A model generated the notes under the pieces. It ran no database searches, had not been told where the DNA came from, and saw only the letters and a list, made by a program, of their open reading frames with translations. From GCA-003244245 sp036266995 (lineage in GTDB: Bacteria; Actinomycetota; Actinomycetes; Mycobacteriales; Pseudonocardiaceae): a DNA stretch of 64,000 nt. A program made the position numbers and the translations under genes. The DNA is taken from contig DATAWX010000166.1 in NCBI GenBank assembly GCA_036266995.1, positions 1 to 64,000 on the forward strand, written 5' to 3'. This document shows positions 59,536-64,000 of the stretch, piece by piece; position 1 is the stretch's first letter; every line of letters begins with the position of its first letter.

Positions 59536-59937
59536 ATGGGCATCGACGCGAAACTGGATTTAATCGAACTGGTGGTGGCCGACATGGCCGCTTCCCTGGC
59601 GTTCTACCGCAGGCTGGGGGTTGATATCCCGGCTGATGCCGACGCGGCGCCGCACGTGGACGTCGCGTTACCAGGCGGGTTGCGGCTGGCCTGGGACACC
59701 GAGGACACCATCCGGTCCTTCGACCCGGACTGGAAAGCGGGCGACGGTGATAGCCGCACCAGCCTGGCGTTCCGGCTGCCCGATCCCGCCGCGGTGGACG
59801 CCGCCTACGCTGAGCTGACCGAGGCTGGCTACTACGGCCACCTCGCCCCGTGGGACGCGTTCTGGGGTCAGCGCTACGCGGTGGTGCGCGATCCGGATGG
59901 CGTGGGCGTCGACCTGTTCGCGCCGCTGGGAAGCTGA
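59536..59937 (+). CDS. VOC/glyoxalase-fold protein
   Basis: 133 residues from ATG 59536 (MGIDAKLDLIELVVADMAAS). Two beta-alpha-beta-beta-beta units: FYRRLGVDIPAD to GGLRLAWDTEDT, and TSLAFRLPDPAAVDAAYAEL to YAVVRDPDGVGVDLFAPL. Metal-binding residues are only partly conserved, so it may be a binding or resistance protein. Its last 64 bases overlap the convergent AraC gene. Confidence 0.82.
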   Translation: MGIDAKLDLIELVVADMAASLAFYRRLGVDIPADADAAPHVDVALPGGLRLAWDTEDTIRSFDPDWKAGDGDSRTSLAFRLPDPAAVDAAYAELTEAGYYGHLAPWDAFWGQRYAVVRDPDGVGVDLFAPLGS

Positions 59938-60647
59938 TCCTGGATCAACTGGCTGAGCGACACTCCCGCCAGCGCGCGCACCTCACGGGCCAGATGCGCC
60001 TGGTCGGCGTAGCCCGCGCGGGCGGCGGTGGTCGCAAAGGGCACCCCCTGCCCGGCCAGCCGCAGCGCGCTCCGGAAACGGAGGATGCGGCGTAGTACCG
60101 ACGGGCCGTAGCCGAAGGCGTCCCGGCACCGCCGATGCAACGCGCGTTCGGTCCAGCCCAACGCATCGGCGGTCGCCGCCACGCTGGACCCCGCCCGCAG
60201 CCGGGTCAGCACTACCTGCAGCGCGAAATCCGGCTGGGTGGCGCGAGGCGCAACCGCGCCAGCCAGTGCGATGGCCGGGTCCGGCTCCTCGGCTACCTGC
60301 TGGGTCAACGTGGCGCCGGGCCAGAGGTCCTCGAGCCGGACCCGCTGGTTGCGTAGCGCAGCGGCCGGCACCCCGAGTACCCGTGGGGCGGCGCCGGGCC
60401 GGAAGCGTAGGCCGGTGACCAGCTGCCCGGGACCGAGCCTGGCGAGAAAGGCACGGGAGTCCGGACCGGCGACGTACACCGCGCCGTCCATCCAGACCAG
60501 GTCCATGCACCCGTCCGGCAGCACCCGATGCTCCCCGGGCCCGCTCATCTCGATTCGCCACAGGCAGGCCACCGCCTCCGCCAACCCAGGCGGAGCCGGT
60601 TGCTCCCAGTACCTGCCTACCATTCGCGCCACCTCAGCGTTCCCCAC
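59874..60647 (-). CDS. AraC-family transcriptional regulator
   Basis: 257 residues. An N-terminal sensor region (VACLWRIEMSGPGEHRVLPDGCMDLVW, cited by parts VACLWRIE and VLPDGCMDLVW) is of the DUF6597 type. The C-terminal double HTH reads SSVAATADALGWTERALHRR, FGYGPSVLRRILRFRSAL and TTAARAGYADQAHLAREVRA. It ends by overlapping the VOC gene and starts 39 bases from the divergent histidine kinase. Ligand unknown. Confidence 0.88.
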   Translation of the reverse strand: MGNAEVARMVGRYWEQPAPPGLAEAVACLWRIEMSGPGEHRVLPDGCMDLVWMDGAVYVAGPDSRAFLARLGPGQLVTGLRFRPGAAPRVLGVPAAALRNQRVRLEDLWPGATLTQQVAEEPDPAIALAGAVAPRATQPDFALQVVLTRLRAGSSVAATADALGWTERALHRRCRDAFGYGPSVLRRILRFRSALRLAGQGVPFATTAARAGYADQAHLAREVRALAGVSLSQLIQDQLPSGANRSTPTPSGSRTTA

Positions 60648-60686
60648 TTATTGTGCGGCACCCTCGTCCTGGCATGATCCGCGGTC

Positions 60687-61778
60687 ATGCCGGCGGCCAC
60701 CGACATCATGACGCCGCTGTGGCGGGGCGTGGTGGTGTTCCGGGTCATTACCGCCGCTTTCGCGATCATCTCGATCATCGTGCATCACGACGGCTTCGCT
60801 CGGCCGTCTCTGGGATGGGTGGTACTCGCCGGGATCGCGGTGTGGACCGTGGCGACCTGCCTGAGCTACAGCTACGACCGCACCCGCCGGATCCAGGTGA
60901 TCGTGATCGACCTGCTGGTGACGCTGACGCTGATGGGTTCCTCGGCGCTGGTGCTGTCCACCGAGCAGCTCACCGAAGTCGTTCACCGAACGCCGCTCCT
61001 GACCACGGTGTGGGCCAGCGGCCCGGTGGTCGCCGCGGCGGTGCACGCCGGCCGGGTTGCCGGGGCGCTATTCGGCGTCGCCGTTGCGATGGTCGACGTC
61101 TGGGTGCGTGGGTTTTTCAGCATCGACCTCGCCCGCGACGCGATCTTGCTGGTGGGGACCGGGTTCGTGCTCGGGCTGGCGGCGACGGCAGCCCGGCGGG
61201 CGAGCGAGCAGCTCCGCCGATCGGCGCGGGCCGAGGCGGCCAGCGCTGAACGGGAGCGGCTGGCCCGATCCATCCACGACAGCGTGGTGCAGGTGCTGGC
61301 CCGGTTGGCCGGGGATCAGGAGATCGCCTTGCGGTGCCTGTTCTCGGCCCCCCTGGGCAGCACCGGTGAGCAGGACCTGGCCGGCGCGCTACACCAACTG
61401 GCCGGCCCTCGGGTCGAGGTGTCAGTACCCGCGACGGCGGTGCCGCTACCTGCCGCCGACGTCGACGAGCTGGTGGCTGTCACCCGGGAAGCGTTGGCCA
61501 ATACCGCACGGCACGGCGGTCCTGAAGCGAAGTCGTGGGTATTGGTCGAGGATCTCGGTGCGGAAGTCGTGCTCACCGTGCGGGATGACGGGCCAGGTGT
61601 CGGCAGCGAGCAGCTCGCGGATGCGCATGGTAATGGCCGGATGGGGGTGTCGCGCTCGATCCGCGGCCGGGTCGCCGACCTGGGCGGCACCCTGACTCTG
61701 AGTACCAGCCCGGGACGGGGCACCGAGTGGGAGGTGCGGCTGGCCCGCGCCCGCCTTCGACACGGTGTGCCGCGATGA
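60687..61778 (+). CDS. Sensor histidine kinase (MacS-like)
   Basis: 363 residues. Five or six transmembrane helices in the first 170 residues resemble the DUF5931 sensor region of MacS kinases. The HisKA_3 phospho-acceptor is in RLARSIHDSVVQVLARL. The region between it and AGDQEIALRCLF is shorter than I expect for this family, by about 15 residues. The ATPase domain has REALANTARHG (N box) and VRDDGPGV / GRMGVSRSIRGRV (G boxes). Its stop overlaps the response-regulator start (ATGA). Confidence 0.88.
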   Translation: MPAATDIMTPLWRGVVVFRVITAAFAIISIIVHHDGFARPSLGWVVLAGIAVWTVATCLSYSYDRTRRIQVIVIDLLVTLTLMGSSALVLSTEQLTEVVHRTPLLTTVWASGPVVAAAVHAGRVAGALFGVAVAMVDVWVRGFFSIDLARDAILLVGTGFVLGLAATAARRASEQLRRSARAEAASAERERLARSIHDSVVQVLARLAGDQEIALRCLFSAPLGSTGEQDLAGALHQLAGPRVEVSVPATAVPLPAADVDELVAVTREALANTARHGGPEAKSWVLVEDLGAEVVLTVRDDGPGVGSEQLADAHGNGRMGVSRSIRGRVADLGGTLTLSTSPGRGTEWEVRLARARLRHGVPR

Positions 61779-62446
61779 TCGACCGGGGAAGCGACGACCG
61801 GGCCGTGGTCCGGGTCATGGTCGTCGACGATCACCCGATGTGGCGCAACGGGGTGGCCCGCGACCTCGGCGAGCGCGGTTTCGAGGTGGTCGCCACCGCG
61901 GTTGACGGCGCGGCCGCGTTGCGCATCATCGGTGCCGCCCGTCCGGACGTGGTGTTGATGGACCTGCACTTCGGCTCCGATGGACCGTCCGGCGCGGACA
62001 CCACCCGGTGCGTCATCGACAGTTGGCCCGACATCAAGGTGCTGGTGCTGTCCGCCTCCGATGATCATGCCGACGTGCTGGCGGCGGTACGGGCCGGTGC
62101 CTCGGGTTACCTGGTGAAATCGGCGTCGCTGGACGAGCTCGTTGAGGCTGTCCGCCGGACTGCCCAGGGCGACGCGGTGTTCACCGCCGGCTTGGCCGGC
62201 CTGCTGCTCGGCGAGTACCGCCGGATCGCGCGGGATCCGGGGCGCGACGCGCCTCGTCTCACCGAGCGGGAGACCGAGGTGTTGCGCCGAGTGGCCACCG
62301 GGCACACCGCTCGACAGATCGCCTCAGCCCTGGTGATCAGCCCCCGGACCGTGGAGAACCACGTGCAGTCCACGTTGCGCAAACTGCAGCTGCACAATCG
62401 CGTCGAACTGGCCCGCTACGCCATCGAGCACGGCCTCACCGAGTAG
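61775..62446 (+). CDS. NarL/FixJ-type response regulator (MacR-like)
   Basis: 223 residues from ATG 61775. Receiver domain VRVMVVDDHPMWRNGVARDL with the phosphoryl-acceptor Asp in PDVVLMDLHFG and Lys in GYLVKSASLDEL. The C-terminal LuxR HTH reads LTERETEVLRRVATGHTARQ and SPRTVENHVQSTLRKLQL. Cognate partner of the overlapping kinase. Confidence 0.93.
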   Translation: MIDRGSDDRAVVRVMVVDDHPMWRNGVARDLGERGFEVVATAVDGAAALRIIGAARPDVVLMDLHFGSDGPSGADTTRCVIDSWPDIKVLVLSASDDHADVLAAVRAGASGYLVKSASLDELVEAVRRTAQGDAVFTAGLAGLLLGEYRRIARDPGRDAPRLTERETEVLRRVATGHTARQIASALVISPRTVENHVQSTLRKLQLHNRVELARYAIEHGLTE

Positions 62447-62775
62447 GCGCCCCTTCAAGCCGCGGCGCGGCGCGGCGGTCCGCCGACCGGGTATCAAGGG
62501 GGGTGGCACCCGGTCGGCGGCCGTCACGCCAGCGGCCAGGGGGAGTTGCCGCTTGCGCCATCGGTGTACCGGGCGCCGTGCGGCGGCCCAGCAACCGCGT
62601 GGTCCGGCTGACGTCAAGTGGAGCCGGGTCCTACGGTTTTTCACCGATCGCTCCAGTGTGCGTGATAACGCGACCTGTTGACAACCACTGAACGACATTG
62701 CCCACCTTTCCCGGGGCACGCCACGGCCCCCGGTACGCTGACGCACCCGGTGCACCGGGAGTTCTCGCAGGGACG
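62447..62775. other. Intergenic region before the clamp gene
   Basis: No gene. Contains the strong hairpin at 62480-62520 and presumably the clamp promoter around 62640-62740. Confidence 0.5.
62480..62520 (+). terminator. Terminator-like hairpin after the response regulator
   Basis: ccgccgaccgggt (62480-62492) pairs perfectly with acccggtcggcgg (62508-62520), a 13-bp GC stem with a 15-base loop, 34 bases after the stop. Confidence 0.65.
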
Positions 62776-63927
62776 GTGGGTAACGTGGAGTTCGAGCTTG
62801 AACGGGATGCGTTCGCCGAGGCCATCGCGTGGACGGCGAAGGGCCTACCAGCCCGTCCGGTCGTCCCGGTGACCGCGGGCGTGGTCCTCGAGGTGACCGA
62901 TGGCGTGATGATCGTCTCGGGTTTCGACTTCGAGGTGCTCAACCGCATCGAGGTACCTGTGACCGACAAGGCCCCTGGCCGGGTGCTGGTGTCCGGCCGG
63001 TTGCTCGCCGAGATCGCCCGGGCGCTGCCCCCCAAGGATGTGCGGGTAACGGTGGAGGGAAACCGGCTGGCGGTGCGCTGTGGCTCGGCCCGGTTCAACC
63101 TGCCGCTGTTGCACATCGAGGACTACCCCGCGGTGCCGTCGCTGCCGGCCGCCTCCGGCCAGGTCCGGGGGGACGTCTTCGCCACCGCCGTCGCGCAGGT
63201 CACCGCGGCGGCCAGCCGGGACGAGACGCTACCCATGCTGACCGGGGTACGGATGGAGATCGGCTCCGAGACGCTCACCTTGGCCGCCACCGACCGGTAC
63301 CGCCTCGCCGAGCGGCACATTCCGTGGACGCCGACCGGCCCGGTGCCGAGCATCTCGCTCATCGTTCCGGCGAAGACGCTGGCTGATGTGGCCAAGTCAC
63401 TCGGTTCGGCCAGCGAGGTGGTGTTGTCGATGGGCGACGCCGACGACGCCGGTTTCCTGGGCTTCTCCGCTGGTGGCCGCCAAACGCTGACCCGATTGCT
63501 CGACGGCGAGTTCGTCAAGTTCGCGTCGCTGTGGCCCACCGCGGTCACTACGACGGTGGAGGTGGTGGTCAGCGAGTTCATCGGCGCGCTGAAGCGGGTG
63601 GCGCTGGTGGCCCAGCGGTTCGCGCCAGTCCGGCTGGCCTTCTCGGAGGGCACCGCGCAGCTGTCCGCGGAAGCTGAAGACGAGTCCAGCGCCGAGGAGC
63701 AACTCGAGGTCGGTGTCACTGGTGAACCGTTGACCATCGGGTTCAACGCCGGGTACCTGCTCGACGGGCTGGCCGCGGTGACCACCCCGCGGGCGACCCT
63801 GTCGTTCACCGAGCCGAGCAAACCCACCGTCATCACACCGGTCACCGGCCTGGGTGCCGATGACCCGGATGACGCACTGGACGGCTCCTACCGCTACCTC
63901 GTCATGTCGATGCGACTGCGGGGCTGA
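62776..63927 (+). CDS. DNA polymerase III beta sliding clamp homologue
   Basis: About 383 residues; GTG 62776 or GTG 62785 (MEFELERDAF) is likely, the latter 11 bases after AGGGA. Three clamp domains are visible: FAEAIAWTAKGLPARPVVPV and FDFEVLNRIEVP; then DVFATAVAQVTAAASRDETLPMLTGVRMEI (ends only: VTAAASRDETLPML) with ATDRYRLAERHIPW; and a third ending YLLDGLAAV ... YRYLVMSMRLRG. It matches DnaN, but no dnaA or recF is adjacent, so it is probably a second, paralogous clamp. Confidence 0.85.
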   Translation: MGNVEFELERDAFAEAIAWTAKGLPARPVVPVTAGVVLEVTDGVMIVSGFDFEVLNRIEVPVTDKAPGRVLVSGRLLAEIARALPPKDVRVTVEGNRLAVRCGSARFNLPLLHIEDYPAVPSLPAASGQVRGDVFATAVAQVTAAASRDETLPMLTGVRMEIGSETLTLAATDRYRLAERHIPWTPTGPVPSISLIVPAKTLADVAKSLGSASEVVLSMGDADDAGFLGFSAGGRQTLTRLLDGEFVKFASLWPTAVTTTVEVVVSEFIGALKRVALVAQRFAPVRLAFSEGTAQLSAEAEDESSAEEQLEVGVTGEPLTIGFNAGYLLDGLAAVTTPRATLSFTEPSKPTVITPVTGLGADDPDDALDGSYRYLVMSMRLRG

Positions 63928-64000
63928 TAGCGGCGCGCACGTCGAGCACAGCGCAACCGGACAGCACCGGTGGCACCTGTAGTCGGGCTACCCGCAGCGT

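Overview
High-GC actinobacterial chromosome segment, most likely from a filamentous actinomycete. The evidence is the strong G/C third-position bias, frequent GTG/TTG starts, geosmin and 2-methylisoborneol (2-MIB) genes, paired XRE/DUF5753 and DUF6879 genes, a LAL-type LuxR activator, and a two-component pair resembling Streptomyces MacRS. Genus cannot be fixed from the sequence alone.

Positions 1-9250 are a decayed accessory zone. It holds fragments of a nonribosomal peptide synthetase thioesterase, an IS6-like transposase, an IS5-like transposase and a serine-recombinase tail. Three small DUF5132-type genes lie around an ABC exporter whose N-terminus looks like a heavy-metal-associated (HMA_2-like) domain. 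Two of the DUF5132 genes share about 0.5 kb of duplicated DNA. Positions 9254-12526 form a transposon bounded by perfect 24-bp inverted repeats. It carries an ISKra4-type transposase, an IS1096 TnpR-like passenger and a divergent, frameshifted tyrosine recombinase. It abuts a 5'-truncated gene, short direct repeats and a large serine recombinase.

Positions 15100-29200 hold a DUF2786 protein, a MurJ-like flippase, and a drug-efflux block with two head-to-head MarR paralogues, a fused ABC exporter and a DrrAB pair. Two XRE regulator loci with small partner proteins follow.

Positions 29387-45564 are the centrepiece: thirteen genes on the minus strand with gaps of 72 bp or less, or overlaps. In transcription order they are: Family 2B encapsulin shell A, geosmin synthase, 2-MIB synthase, geranyl diphosphate C-methyltransferase, encapsulin shell B, polyprenyl diphosphate synthase, IspH, DXS, IspG, a cysteine-rich protein, an MNIO (DUF692) enzyme, a DUF2063 partner and a VioB-like ferritin-fold protein. 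The layout suggests that precursor supply (MEP enzymes and prenyl synthase), two volatile terpenoid synthases and a two-shell protein nanocompartment are made together. A RiPP-type or metal-binding peptide modification module is appended. The motif GPTGLGTSA occurs once in 2-MIB synthase and twice in geosmin synthase, which suggests that both are shell cargo. A LAL regulator lies just upstream of the operon.

Positions 48700-64000 look like core genome: a yaaA remnant, an alternative-oxidase-like di-iron protein, HisRS, an ECF sigma factor, a threonine aldolase, MerR-fadA-fadB, an AI-2E family transporter, a Mug glycosylase, a VOC protein, an AraC regulator, a histidine kinase/response regulator pair, and a sliding-clamp (DnaN) homologue not adjacent to any dnaA. 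No tRNA, rRNA or CRISPR array was seen.
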